From Actinorugispora endophytica (GTDB lineage: Bacteria > Actinomycetota > Actinomycetes > Streptosporangiales > Streptosporangiaceae): a stretch of DNA of 64,000 bases. This document shows positions 1 to 7,796 of the stretch, one piece after another; within the stretch, counting starts at the first letter, position 1; every line of letters begins with the position of its first letter. Made by a program: the position numbers and the translations under genes. The notes beneath the pieces are model-generated. The model did no database searches and had not been told where the DNA came from. It saw only the letters and a list, made by a program, of their open reading frames with translations. Location of the stretch: positions 186,001-250,000 of the forward strand of contig NZ_SNYN01000003.1 in assembly GCF_004363075.1 (NCBI RefSeq). The letters run 5' to 3'.

Positions 1-1
1 G

Positions 2-619
2 GCGCTCGCCACCGTCGGCTCATGGGCGGCCCCCGGCGAGCTGCTCCGGAGCCTGGCGCAGCTGGAGACGGTGCTGCGCGGGGACGTCATCTCCAGGGCC
101 GCGGAGTCGCTGGCCGACTCGCCGCTGCACGTGCCCCCCTGCCTGAGGACCGACCTGGGGGCGGCCCGCGCCGAGGAGCTGGCCGATCGGTTCGCCGCGG
201 TCCCCGCCCGGGTCAGGGTGGCGCTGCTGCCCAGCGAAGCGGTGGAGTACGAGAGCGCGGTGGCGCGGCGGGGATCGGGGAACGTCGCCGAGCTGGTGCA
301 GGGCGAGAGCGACATGCCGGTCATCGTCTACCTGGTCGACCCCGGCGGCCGCGTCGTCTCCAGTGCCGCGAGCGGCCGGGTGTCCAACGACCGGTTCGGT
401 CTGCGCGGAGACGACCTGGCGGGCCTGGCCAACAGCGTCAGGGACCGCGACAGCGCCGACACCACCCTGACGAACCTGCTTCGGAGGCTGGGCGGCGGCG
501 ACGACGGCGGGAGCGCCGCCTTCGACCGGGCGGCCGAGTTCCTCATCTACGCGGCCCCCTTCCTCGCGCTCGTGGGCCTGGTGCTCGTCCTGCCCTCCCG
601 CCGCGCGGAGCGGGACTGA
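2..619 (+). CDS. C-terminal part of a putative membrane-anchored protein
   Basis: The reading frame is open to the left edge of the window, so the start lies outside and only the last 205 or so residues are visible. The end has a hydrophobic segment (about 18 residues, FLIYAAPFLALVGLVLVLP) followed by a short Arg-rich tail, the layout of a C-terminal membrane anchor with a cytoplasmic tail. The middle contains VYLVDPGGRVVSS, a beta-rich stretch that I cannot place in a family. No catalytic motif is visible. It is followed by an AT-rich gap and the roadblock-like genes on the same strand, but the 249-base gap argues against one operon. Function unknown. Confidence 0.6.
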   Translation, partial: ALATVGSWAAPGELLRSLAQLETVLRGDVISRAAESLADSPLHVPPCLRTDLGAARAEELADRFAAVPARVRVALLPSEAVEYESAVARRGSGNVAELVQGESDMPVIVYLVDPGGRVVSSAASGRVSNDRFGLRGDDLAGLANSVRDRDSADTTLTNLLRRLGGGDDGGSAAFDRAAEFLIYAAPFLALVGLVLVLPSRRAERD

Positions 620-868
620 CCGGATCCGGCCGCGGCCCGCAGGGGAGAGGCGCCCCCCTCGGCCGTGACCTCGGTCTTCCACGCCGTCCGCGCCCGATTG
701 TTAAGTGACTTAGTAACTACTCTATGGTTTGAATTCTTTTTTTCGACCGAACCCCTGCGCAAGTCGCGCGCGGCCGAATATTCTCACTGCTGTCCCGAAG
801 CGATGACGTTTGCGGCGAAGCTGTTCAATTCGAAACGGCGAGCTGTACCGACACAGTGAAGGAACACG
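620..868 (+). promoter_or_regulatory. AT-rich promoter region before the roadblock-like genes
   Basis: This gap is much richer in A and T than its flanks, especially at 698-745 (TTGTTAAGTGACTTAG and a run of seven T). It probably holds the promoter of the gene starting at 869. TTGTTA at about 699 followed 17 bases later by TCTATG is a possible but weak -35/-10 pair. An AAGGA Shine-Dalgarno sequence lies at 859-863, five bases before the GTG start. Confidence 0.4.
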
Positions 869-1489
869 GTGTTCGCGATCGACGGCGACCTGAAGGCGAT
901 CCTGGAGATTCCCGGCGCGCGGAGCATATCCCTGCTGGATTCGGGCCGTGTCGTGGCCGAATTCGGCCACGACACCGCGTTTCCCCGGGAGGAGAACCGG
1001 GGAGCGGCAGGCGTCGTTCACGCGATCGCCGATAATCCGGCGTTCGTTTCGATGGAGATCGCCGGGGCCCTGGAGGACCTGGTGCTCACCACCCGGTACG
1101 AGTACCTGCTCGTGGCGGTCGTGCGGGTGCCGGGCCGCTCGCGCTGCCGGCTCCAGCTCCGGCTGGACCGGGGCGGCGGCAACCTCGCGCTCGGACGACA
1201 GGCGCTGCGTCGCCTGGCCGCGCGGCTGGGGGCGGACGCCGACGCGGGGCCGCCCGCCTGGACGGGGGGTCCGCTCCCCAGGCGGCGGTACGCGGTGGGC
1301 GGGGCCGACGGCGGCGCGGTGTCGCTCCGGCGGGCCCCGAACCCGGGCCGGCCGGCGCGAGGCACGGGAGGGGGGTGGTCCCCGCCGGACCGGGCCACCC
1401 TCGAACGAGTGCTCGGCGCGTTGAGGTCCCTGTGCGCGCCCCCGGCCGGACTGCCGGGGCGCGTCATGGTCAGGGCCGAGGCGACCTGA
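869..1489 (+). CDS. Roadblock/LC7-like protein, long form
   Basis: A 206-residue protein. The first 120 residues resemble the shorter protein encoded at 1597. Shared features are an N-terminal helix, a beta strand with SISLLDSGRVVAEFG, and the late strand-helix LDRGGGNLALGRQALRRLA, which matches LDRGRANLAMARHQLRGIE in the neighbour. These features fit the small roadblock/LC7 (MglB-like) fold, which usually binds small GTPases or forms dimers. The C-terminal 80 residues are Pro/Gly/Arg-rich and end with a predicted helix; they have no counterpart in the neighbour. GTG is used as the start because of the AAGGA five bases upstream. A perfect 28-base palindrome lies inside the gene. No GTPase gene is adjacent. 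Confidence 0.6.
   Translation: MFAIDGDLKAILEIPGARSISLLDSGRVVAEFGHDTAFPREENRGAAGVVHAIADNPAFVSMEIAGALEDLVLTTRYEYLLVAVVRVPGRSRCRLQLRLDRGGGNLALGRQALRRLAARLGADADAGPPAWTGGPLPRRRYAVGGADGGAVSLRRAPNPGRPARGTGGGWSPPDRATLERVLGALRSLCAPPAGLPGRVMVRAEAT
948..975. repeat. Perfect 28-base palindrome inside a coding region
   Basis: Positions 948-961 (GTGTCGTGGCCGAA) are followed immediately by their exact reverse complement to 975, with GAATTC at the centre. It encodes RVVAEFGHDT in the gene at 869. A gapless palindrome of this length is unlikely by chance, even at high GC. Confidence 0.85.
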
Positions 1490-1596
1490 GGGTGCGGATC
1501 ATCCGGCGCATCGAGAAGTTGCTGGTGAAGCGGTCGGAACAGCGGAGCGGACCACCGGAACCGACGTACTCGCCCCCCAACGGAAAAGGACTGACC

Positions 1597-1968
1597 ATGG
1601 CTGACCTGGACACCGGACTCAAGGAAATGATGGCGATCGGAGGCGCGATCGCCGCTTCTGTGGTCGACTACGGGAGCGGGATGGCCCTGGGCTCCCTGAC
1701 CACCGCCCAGAACCTCGACGTCACGGTCGCCTCGGCCGGGAACACCGAGGTGGTGCGGGCCAAGGTGCGCACCATCGACCAACTCGGCATCAACGACGCG
1801 ATCGAGGACATCCTCATCACGCTGGGGAAGCAGTACCACATCATCCGGCCGCTCAGCAGCCGGAAGGGGCAGGGGCTCTTCATCTACCTGGCGCTGGACC
1901 GGGGCCGCGCGAACCTGGCGATGGCCCGCCACCAGCTTCGCGGTATCGAGGAGGGCCTCGACATCTGA
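1597..1968 (+). CDS. Roadblock/LC7-domain protein
   Basis: A 123-residue protein that is essentially one roadblock/LC7-like domain. It has an N-terminal helix (LDTGLKEMMAIGGAIAASVVD), then strands around GMALGSLTT, then a helix and the strand GQGLFIYLALD, and ends in a helix (ANLAMARHQLRGIEEGL). In actinobacteria such proteins often act with small GTPases, as CvnB does in conservons, but no CvnA, CvnC or CvnD gene is present here. The ATG at 1597 is preceded by GGAAAAGGA with good spacing. The gene follows its larger relative by 107 bases, so the two are probably co-transcribed, and it ends just before a hairpin terminator. Confidence 0.72.
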   Translation: MADLDTGLKEMMAIGGAIAASVVDYGSGMALGSLTTAQNLDVTVASAGNTEVVRAKVRTIDQLGINDAIEDILITLGKQYHIIRPLSSRKGQGLFIYLALDRGRANLAMARHQLRGIEEGLDI

Positions 1969-1995
1969 CCCCGGGACCAGGACCGCGCCCACGCG

Positions 1996-2040
1996 GGACT
2001 CCCCCTCCGGCGCGGCCGGGGCAGGGGAGTCCTTGTTTTT
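1996..2040 (+). terminator. Rho-independent terminator after the roadblock-like pair
   Basis: GGACTCCCC (1996) pairs perfectly with GGGGAGTCC (ending 2032), and the stem is followed by TTGTTTTTT. It should end transcription of the 869-1968 unit and separates it from the large gene at 2207. Confidence 0.85.
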
Positions 2041-2097
2041 TCGGATATTCCCCACGCGCGGGGCCGCCGATCGCGACAATGCAATTGGTTGCTTTAC

Positions 2098-2113
2098 GTG
2101 ATGAATTCATCAC
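2098..2113. promoter_or_regulatory. 16-base perfect palindrome, candidate operator
   Basis: GTGATGAATTCATCAC is a perfect palindrome in an AT-rich patch (2080-2115), about 95 bases before the ATG of the caspase/helicase-like gene. This is the usual place and form of a dimeric repressor site. No regulator gene is adjacent, so the binding protein is unknown. Confidence 0.5.
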
Positions 2114-2206
2114 TTGGTGACACGGTCGGGTCGGTCAGCGGGGAGTCCAGGGGTGCCGCGTGCGGTCAATTCACATACTTCAGACACCGTTCGGGGCGGG
2201 CGCGCC

Positions 2207-5200
2207 ATGAGGAGGTGGGAGCGCAGAGCGCTGCTCGTGGCGGTCACCGGGACGGTGGGCGCCGTGGTCCGGCGCGACGGAGCCGGGGCGCAGAACAGGG
2301 CGCTGCGTTCGGCGCTGACCGGCGCGGCCTTCGACGAGGTCCGCACCCTGACCGATCCGGGCCGGTCACGACTGCTGGAGGGACTGCGCTCCTTCTTCGC
2401 CGCGGCGGGACCGGCCGACGTCCTCGTCCTCGCGCTGAACGGGGGGATCGTCAAGACCGGGGAGGGCGCCCTGTACTTCCCGGCCGCGCCGGAGGGGCGC
2501 CGCCCCGGGCACGACGCGGTCGAACTGGCCGCCGTGGGCGCGGCGATCCGCGAGGGAGCGGCGCGCTCCACGGTCGTGCTGCTCGGCTGCCACTACAGCG
2601 GCTGGTCCGACGACGGCCCGGACGGGCGCACCCGGACGGTCCCCCGGCTCGACATCCGCCGGGTGTTCCCCGCGGACCGGTGCGTCGTCATCGCCGACAC
2701 CGCGGCCGACCGCGTCCACCGGGCCGATGGCACGGCCGTCTCCTTCGCCCTGAGCGTGGCGGACGCGCTCGGGGGCGCGGCGCCCGACCGCGACGGCGAC
2801 GGCTGGATCGACACCGCCGACCTGGACGAGTACCTGCGCTCCGCCTTCGACGGGACCGGCTGCCCGCCCGCGCTCATCACCGGAGCGGAGCCCGTACCCC
2901 TGGCGCGGGCCCGCGTGGAGGGGGCCGGGGCGCCGCCCGCGGACCCCGAGCCGCCCCCGACACCCCCCGTGGAGAGCGGCGCCGACGCGGACCTGGCCGC
3001 CGAGATCGAGGTTCTCACCGCCGGGCTGCTCTGGGAGTGCCGAACCGCGCGGGAGCTGCGCGACCGACTCCGGATCGAACTGCCGTCGACCGGGCTGGCC
3101 CCCGAACTCGCGGCCGAGACCGCCGCCGCGGTCGAACTCCTGCTGGTGGACGGCGACGACCCGGACCGGACCGAGCCCAGGGAGTTCCCCGGACGGGGGC
3201 CCGACCCCGAGACCGAGGTCGCGGCGTTCGGCGCCGCCGCCGCGGCGCTCGCCCTGCGGCTGCGGCGCGACCGCGAGGCCGACGCCGCCCACGAGACGGT
3301 CCGGGCGCCCGCGGCCCCGCCGGAGCGGGTCGAGCCGCTGGACGAGGGGCGGTGGCGTCTCCTCCTGGCCCACCACCGTGAAGCCCTGGTGAGGACCGAG
3401 GTGCGCACGCACCTGTTCGACCCCGCCGATCCGGACGGCTGGGTGGTCCTCCCGGCCCGAAGGGAGTCCCTGATCAGCGGTGCCGCCGACGCGGTGGCGG
3501 CCACCCGCGCCGTCCTGCGCCTGGCCGATGCCGCGGCCCGGTGCGGGCAGGCGCTGCGCTACGGCTACCCGATGGTCCTGGAGCGGGGGGTCTCCGAAAG
3601 CGGGGACGTCCCGTCCCAGCGGGCGGCCCCGCTGTTCGTCATGGACGTCGAGGTCCGCCCCGGGGACGACGAGCCGGTGCTGCGCGCGCTCGGGCCGCCG
3701 GAGGTCAACCCCGCGCTCGTGGCCGCGGACGCCGAACACGAGCCGCTGCGCGCCTGGTGGCGCGCCCAGCGCGGGAAGGGCGGCGTACGCGACCTCGCGG
3801 CCACGACCAGGCTGGTGCTGGCCCACCTGGGCATCGATCGGGTGGACGACATCGACACCCGCGCGCTGGGCGGCGGGTTCGACCGCGCCGGGACGCGGCC
3901 GGGAGCCCGCAACGTCGCCGTCGTGTTCCGCGCCGGAGCGGAGGCGGTCAGCCCGCTGCTCGACGACCTCGACGACACCTCCGACGACGGGTTGGACGTG
4001 GCGCGCGTCGGGGAGACGGCACTGGACTGCCTCACCGGTGGGCCCGGACCCGGGGCCGGGAGCGCCGCGCCGGTCCTGCCCGTCGCCGCGACCGCCCTGA
4101 GCGAGTCCCACCACCGGGTGCTGGAGGCGGTGATGAACCGCCGTCTCACGGTGGTGGCGGCCCCGCCCGGAACCGGGGCCGACGCGCTCGTGACGGCCGT
4201 CGCGCACACCGCGGTCGCGGCCGGCCAGAGTGTGCTCTACGCCGGGCCGGACCGGGCCGCCGCCGACGCCTTCGCCGCCCGCGCGGGCGCGGAGGCGGGC
4301 GTGGACCACCTGGTCGTGCGTACCGGCGGGCCCGAGCTGCTGGAGGCCGAGGCCGAGTTCCTGAAGGGGCTGCCGCACACCGGGGGGGAGGAGGATCCGG
4401 CGGGGTGGTGGGCGGAGGCGAGCCGGACCTGGGCCGCGTCGTGCGTCGCACGGCTGGCCATCGACGCGATCTCGCGGACCGAGCGCGATCTCGCGCTCCT
4501 GGCGGACGCGCGCGGCCGGATCGTCGCCGCGGGCTGGGACCCCGAGGCGCTGTTCCGCGGCAGAAGACCGCAGGACTGGCTGCGCCTGGTGGAACGGGGG
4601 AGCGGCCGGTTCGGGATCGACCGCTTCCGGCGCTCGGTCGTCCGGCGGCGCCTGGGGGCGCTCGTCACCCCCGAGGACCTGGCGCGGGTGTGCGAGATCG
4701 CCCGGGTCGAGGCGGCCTGGAGGGCCGCGGTCGACGTGTGGCGCCGCACGACCGCGCTGGAGGAGCTCTACGGGGACCTGGAGGAGGCCGCGGCCGCGCA
4801 CCGGGACACGGCGACCGGGTACCTGGCGGCGGTGGTGGAGCGTCGGCGGGCCGAGGGGTACCAGGCCCTCGCCGGCCGCCTGGAGTGCCTGAACTGGCGG
4901 TCGGAGGACTTTGCCTGGCCCGGGCTGGAGCAGTCGCTCACCGCGGTCCCGGCCCGGGCGGTGGAGGTGGGCCGGGCGCGCTGGCTGCCCCCGAGGGCGG
5001 GGATGTTCGACCTGGTGATCCTCGACGCGGCGGACCGGTGCGGGGTCGCGGCCGCGCTGCCGCTGCTGTACCGGGCACGGCGCGTGCTGGCCGTCGGCGA
5101 CCCGGCGCGCCGCGCGCCCGCCCGGGTCCCGGCCGAGGAGGCCGGCCGCGGCGCCCGTTCCGACGCGGTTCCGCGCTGGATCGCCGAGCGCGCGCTGGGC

Positions 5201-6160
5201 GGCCCCGGGACCTCGGCGTACCGCGCGCTGGCGCGGGCCGGGACCGAGGCGGGCGGGCGGGTGCTGTGGCTGGACGAGCACGACCGCTCCCACCCGCTGC
5301 TCGCGGAGACGGCCGACCGGTACGGCTACGGCGGCCGGTCGGCCGTGCTCACCGACACCCGCGCGCTGGCGTGCGCCGACCGGCCCGTGCGGTGGCACGA
5401 CGCGGTGGGCGAGTGCGAGCGGGAGGGCTGGGGCTCCTTCGTCAACCGGGAGGAGGCGTACCGGGCGGTGGGGGTGCTGGCGGAACTGGACGCGCGGCTG
5501 CCCGAGCGGATGGAGTTGGGCGTGGCCAGCCCGTTCTTCCGGCAGCGCGCGCTGCTGCGCCGGCTGGTGGACCGCAGGCTGCTGCGCGAGGTGCGGATCG
5601 AGGCGCCGCACGCGTTCGGTCCGCGCCCGTGCGACGTGCTCGTGGTGTCCCCCGTGCTGAGCGGGGCGGGGGCGAGGAGTCCGACGGCGCGGGACCTGTC
5701 CGGGCCCGAACGGTGGAACCCGGTCCTGACCGCGGCGGTCGGGCTGCTCGCCGTGGTGGGGGACCGCGGCTTCTGGCGCGGCGCCGGCGGGGTCCTGGCC
5801 ACCCTCGCGGACCTGGCGGAGGAGCCGCCCGGCGCCGATCCGGACCAGGCCCTGGCCGCCCTGGCCGCCGCGCTGCGGCGGGTGTCGGGCGGGGTCGACC
5901 TCGCCCCCGTGGTGCGGGGCCACCGCGTGGACCTGAGGGTGGACACCCCGGACGGTCCGGTCCTGGTCCTGGTGGACCGCACCGGCGACGGCCGCGGGCT
6001 GCGCCGGCTGCTCAAGCGCCTGCACCGGCTCCGGGAGGTGACGGGACTGCCGGTCCTGCGCGCCCCGGTCTGGCGCTGCCTGCACGCCCCCGAAGCCCTG
6101 GCCGAGGAGGTCGTGCTGGCCGGGGGGAGAGGCTCCGCCGCCGGCCCCGACGGTGCCTGA
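2207..6160 (+). CDS. Caspase-like, SF1 helicase-like and nuclease-like fusion with replaced catalytic residues
   Basis: A 1,317-residue protein with three modules. Residues 1-210 resemble bacterial caspase-like (C14) domains: RRALLVAV at the start, LALNGG where the usual SGHG motif lies, LLGCHYSG where LDCCxSG is expected, and an EF-hand-like loop DRDGDGWIDTADL. By my alignment the catalytic His is Gly and the catalytic Cys is His. Residues about 440-1180 look like an SF1 Dna2/NAM7-type helicase. Its Walker A reads APPGTGAD (Lys lost, about 652-659), motif II reads LDAAD (Glu lost, about 939), and motif VI reads NPVLTAA (Arg lost, about 1171). The last 80 residues resemble the MTES_1575/Vsr-like nuclease often joined to such helicases, but lack the expected acidic residue. 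An upstream TTG at 2114 is in frame; I chose the ATG at 2207 because the caspase fold begins at once after it. Confidence 0.7.
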   Translation: MRRWERRALLVAVTGTVGAVVRRDGAGAQNRALRSALTGAAFDEVRTLTDPGRSRLLEGLRSFFAAAGPADVLVLALNGGIVKTGEGALYFPAAPEGRRPGHDAVELAAVGAAIREGAARSTVVLLGCHYSGWSDDGPDGRTRTVPRLDIRRVFPADRCVVIADTAADRVHRADGTAVSFALSVADALGGAAPDRDGDGWIDTADLDEYLRSAFDGTGCPPALITGAEPVPLARARVEGAGAPPADPEPPPTPPVESGADADLAAEIEVLTAGLLWECRTARELRDRLRIELPSTGLAPELAAETAAAVELLLVDGDDPDRTEPREFPGRGPDPETEVAAFGAAAAALALRLRRDREADAAHETVRAPAAPPERVEPLDEGRWRLLLAHHREALVRTEVRTHLFDPADPDGWVVLPARRESLISGAADAVAATRAVLRLADAAARCGQALRYGYPMVLERGVSESGDVPSQRAAPLFVMDVEVRPGDDEPVLRALGPPEVNPALVAADAEHEPLRAWWRAQRGKGGVRDLAATTRLVLAHLGIDRVDDIDTRALGGGFDRAGTRPGARNVAVVFRAGAEAVSPLLDDLDDTSDDGLDVARVGETALDCLTGGPGPGAGSAAPVLPVAATALSESHHRVLEAVMNRRLTVVAAPPGTGADALVTAVAHTAVAAGQSVLYAGPDRAAADAFAARAGAEAGVDHLVVRTGGPELLEAEAEFLKGLPHTGGEEDPAGWWAEASRTWAASCVARLAIDAISRTERDLALLADARGRIVAAGWDPEALFRGRRPQDWLRLVERGSGRFGIDRFRRSVVRRRLGALVTPEDLARVCEIARVEAAWRAAVDVWRRTTALEELYGDLEEAAAAHRDTATGYLAAVVERRRAEGYQALAGRLECLNWRSEDFAWPGLEQSLTAVPARAVEVGRARWLPPRAGMFDLVILDAADRCGVAAALPLLYRARRVLAVGDPARRAPARVPAEEAGRGARSDAVPRWIAERALGGPGTSAYRALARAGTEAGGRVLWLDEHDRSHPLLAETADRYGYGGRSAVLTDTRALACADRPVRWHDAVGECEREGWGSFVNREEAYRAVGVLAELDARLPERMELGVASPFFRQRALLRRLVDRRLLREVRIEAPHAFGPRPCDVLVVSPVLSGAGARSPTARDLSGPERWNPVLTAAVGLLAVVGDRGFWRGAGGVLATLADLAEEPPGADPDQALAALAAALRRVSGGVDLAPVVRGHRVDLRVDTPDGPVLVLVDRTGDGRGLRRLLKRLHRLREVTGLPVLRAPVWRCLHAPEALAEEVVLAGGRGSAAGPDGA

Positions 6161-6169
6161 GACGGAGGA

Positions 6170-6200
6170 ACCCCCGCCGGAGGGGGGCAACGGCGGGGGT
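6170..6200. terminator. Bidirectional hairpin terminator
   Basis: ACCCCCGCCG pairs with CGGCGGGGGT between two converging genes, the large fusion gene (+) and the HPr gene (-). No clear T-run is present, as is common at high GC. Confidence 0.6.
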
Positions 6201-6235
6201 CGTGCGCGTGTCCGGGGGCTCCCGAACGGAACAGG

Positions 6236-6511
6236 TCAGGCGGCGGCCGCGTCGTGGTCGATCTCGAGCAGGCGGACGAGGTCGTCCAGGGCGGCCTCGG
6301 CGCCGTCGCCCTCGGCGGTCAGGGTGACCTTGGCGCCGTTGCCCGCGCCCAGGGCCATGACGGACAGCAGGCTGCGGGCGTCGACGGGGGCGCCGTCCTC
6401 CTTGGCGATGGTGACGGCCAGGCCGGTCGCGGTGGCCGCCTGCACGAACAGGGTGGCGGGACGGGCGTGCAGGCCGACGGAGGAGCCGATGGTCGCGGTT
6501 CGCTGGGGCAT
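6236..6511 (-). CDS. ptsH: HPr family phosphocarrier protein
   Basis: A 91-residue HPr, the small protein that passes phosphate from enzyme I to sugar-specific EII proteins in the PTS. The active-site motif GLHARPA is present with His at position 15, and DARSLLSVMALG around Ser47 matches the usual helix 2 region. The length is normal for the family. It starts 23 bases after the fruK stop on the same strand, so the two genes probably form one transcript for fructose use. GGAGAAGAC just before the ATG provides a ribosome site. No enzyme I or fructose EII gene is in the window. Confidence 0.93.
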   Translation of the reverse strand: MPQRTATIGSSVGLHARPATLFVQAATATGLAVTIAKEDGAPVDARSLLSVMALGAGNGAKVTLTAEGDGAEAALDDLVRLLEIDHDAAAA

Positions 6512-6534
6512 GTCTTCTCCTTTGGGGGGACGGG

Positions 6535-7485
6535 TCAGAGTTCCTTGATGATCAGTGCGGGGTCGGGGTCCTCGACGATGTCGACCGCGGCGGGGTCGAT
6601 CTCGTCGGGGCCCGGGACGGTCGTTCCGGGAAGCGCCACGGCGGCCGCTCCCCACGCCACCGCGCTGCGCAGCCGCTCCGACGGGGCGGCCTCGCGCGCG
6701 GACAGGTATCCGGCCAGCGAGCAGTCGCCCGCGCCGACCGTGCTGCGCGGCACCACTTGGGGGCCCCGGGCGAGCCACGAGTGCTCGCGGCGCACCAGGA
6801 GCGCGCCGTGGGCGCCCAGGGTCACCAGCACGGCCTCGTTGCCCCAGTCCAGGACCTCCCGCGCGCCGGACACGACGTCTCCGACGGTGGGAAGTTCGCG
6901 GCCGAGGAGCTCGGACAGCTCCTCCTGGTTGGGCTTGAGCAGCGACAGGGAGCCGGAGCGGGCCGCGGTCTCCAGCGGGGTGCCGGAGGTGTCGAGGGCG
7001 ACCGGGACGCCGCGCTCGGCGGCGCGGCGGGCCAGACGCACGTAGAAGTCCCCGGAGACTCCCGAGGGGAGGCTTCCGCTGGCCACCAGCCAGCGCGGCT
7101 CCTCGGCGAGCCCGGTGTCCACGGCCGCCAGGAGCGCGTCCGTCTCGGCCTCGCTCAGCGCGGGGCCCGAGACGTTGAGCTTGGTGGTGGTGCCGTCGGT
7201 CTCGGTCACGGTGATGTTGCTGCGGGTCGCACCGGAGATGGGCACGGCCACGGCGGACACACCGCCCTCCGCGAGGAGATCGGTGAGCTGGGCGCCTTCG
7301 GCCCCGCCGACCGGAAGCACCGCGCTGGTGGCGACGCCGTGGCGGCACAGTGCCCGCGAGACGTTCACCCCTTTGCCGCCGGCCTCGGCCCGCGCGACGC
7401 GAGCCCGAAGGACCTCTCCGCGTACCAGAGCGTCGATCTCCAGGGTTCGGTCGACGCTGGGGTTGGGGGTGACGGTAAGGATCAT
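6535..7485 (-). CDS. fruK: 1-phosphofructokinase
   Basis: A 316-residue PfkB-family sugar kinase that turns fructose 1-phosphate into fructose 1,6-bisphosphate. The N-terminus MILTVTPNPSVDRT is the family signature, EAGGKGVNVSRAL is the first PfkB motif, and TVGAGDCSLAGYL near residue 240 holds the anion-hole glycines and catalytic Asp. LLKPNQEEL is also typical. I chose the Met just before ILTVTPNP; a start five codons upstream (MKRVR) is possible. It leads a fruK-ptsH unit. In many actinobacteria a DeoR-type fruR precedes fruK and a fructose EII (fruA) follows; both are missing here. Confidence 0.92.
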   Translation of the reverse strand: MILTVTPNPSVDRTLEIDALVRGEVLRARVARAEAGGKGVNVSRALCRHGVATSAVLPVGGAEGAQLTDLLAEGGVSAVAVPISGATRSNITVTETDGTTTKLNVSGPALSEAETDALLAAVDTGLAEEPRWLVASGSLPSGVSGDFYVRLARRAAERGVPVALDTSGTPLETAARSGSLSLLKPNQEELSELLGRELPTVGDVVSGAREVLDWGNEAVLVTLGAHGALLVRREHSWLARGPQVVPRSTVGAGDCSLAGYLSAREAAPSERLRSAVAWGAAAVALPGTTVPGPDEIDPAAVDIVEDPDPALIIKEL

Positions 7486-7617
7486 GCGTACTCGTTTCAT
7501 GGTCCGGCGGCCTGGGGTTCGCACACCGGGGACCGCCGGTGGCGTTCAGGGGCTGGCATGCCGCGCCAATACTCGCTTTCCGTGGGGCTTTGGCTTGGTT
7601 TCGTGTGTGTTTCTATT

Positions 7618-7647
7618 TGAATATGTCTGATTGTGTGGTGATGTCAA
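7618..7647 (-). promoter_or_regulatory. Sigma-70-type promoter for fruK-ptsH
   Basis: On the minus strand TTGACA (7647-7642) and TATTCA (7623-7618) are separated by 18 bases. The 7486-7796 gap has no gene. Its AT-rich centre, with repeated GTGTG/CACAC tracts just downstream of the -10, is the likely site of fructose control, but no operator can be named. Confidence 0.6.
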
Positions 7648-7796
7648 GAGGTCTGGCAAAAACAGGCCACCGAAAATACGAGGACAGGTGTTCGATCCGA
7701 GGGGTCCGGAGGCCCCGTCGAAGGCGGGGATAGGGTGCGAATCGGCCGGGCGGCCGCACCCATGGCCTGGCGACGACTGCGGGAGAGGACGGCACG

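Noticed and set aside
2366-6190. A 1,274-codon open frame on the minus strand opposite the caspase/helicase-like gene
   Set aside because: It is a mirror of GC-rich codons. The composition is Arg/Pro/Gly/Gln-rich with no recognisable motif, while the plus strand shows three domain types in order.
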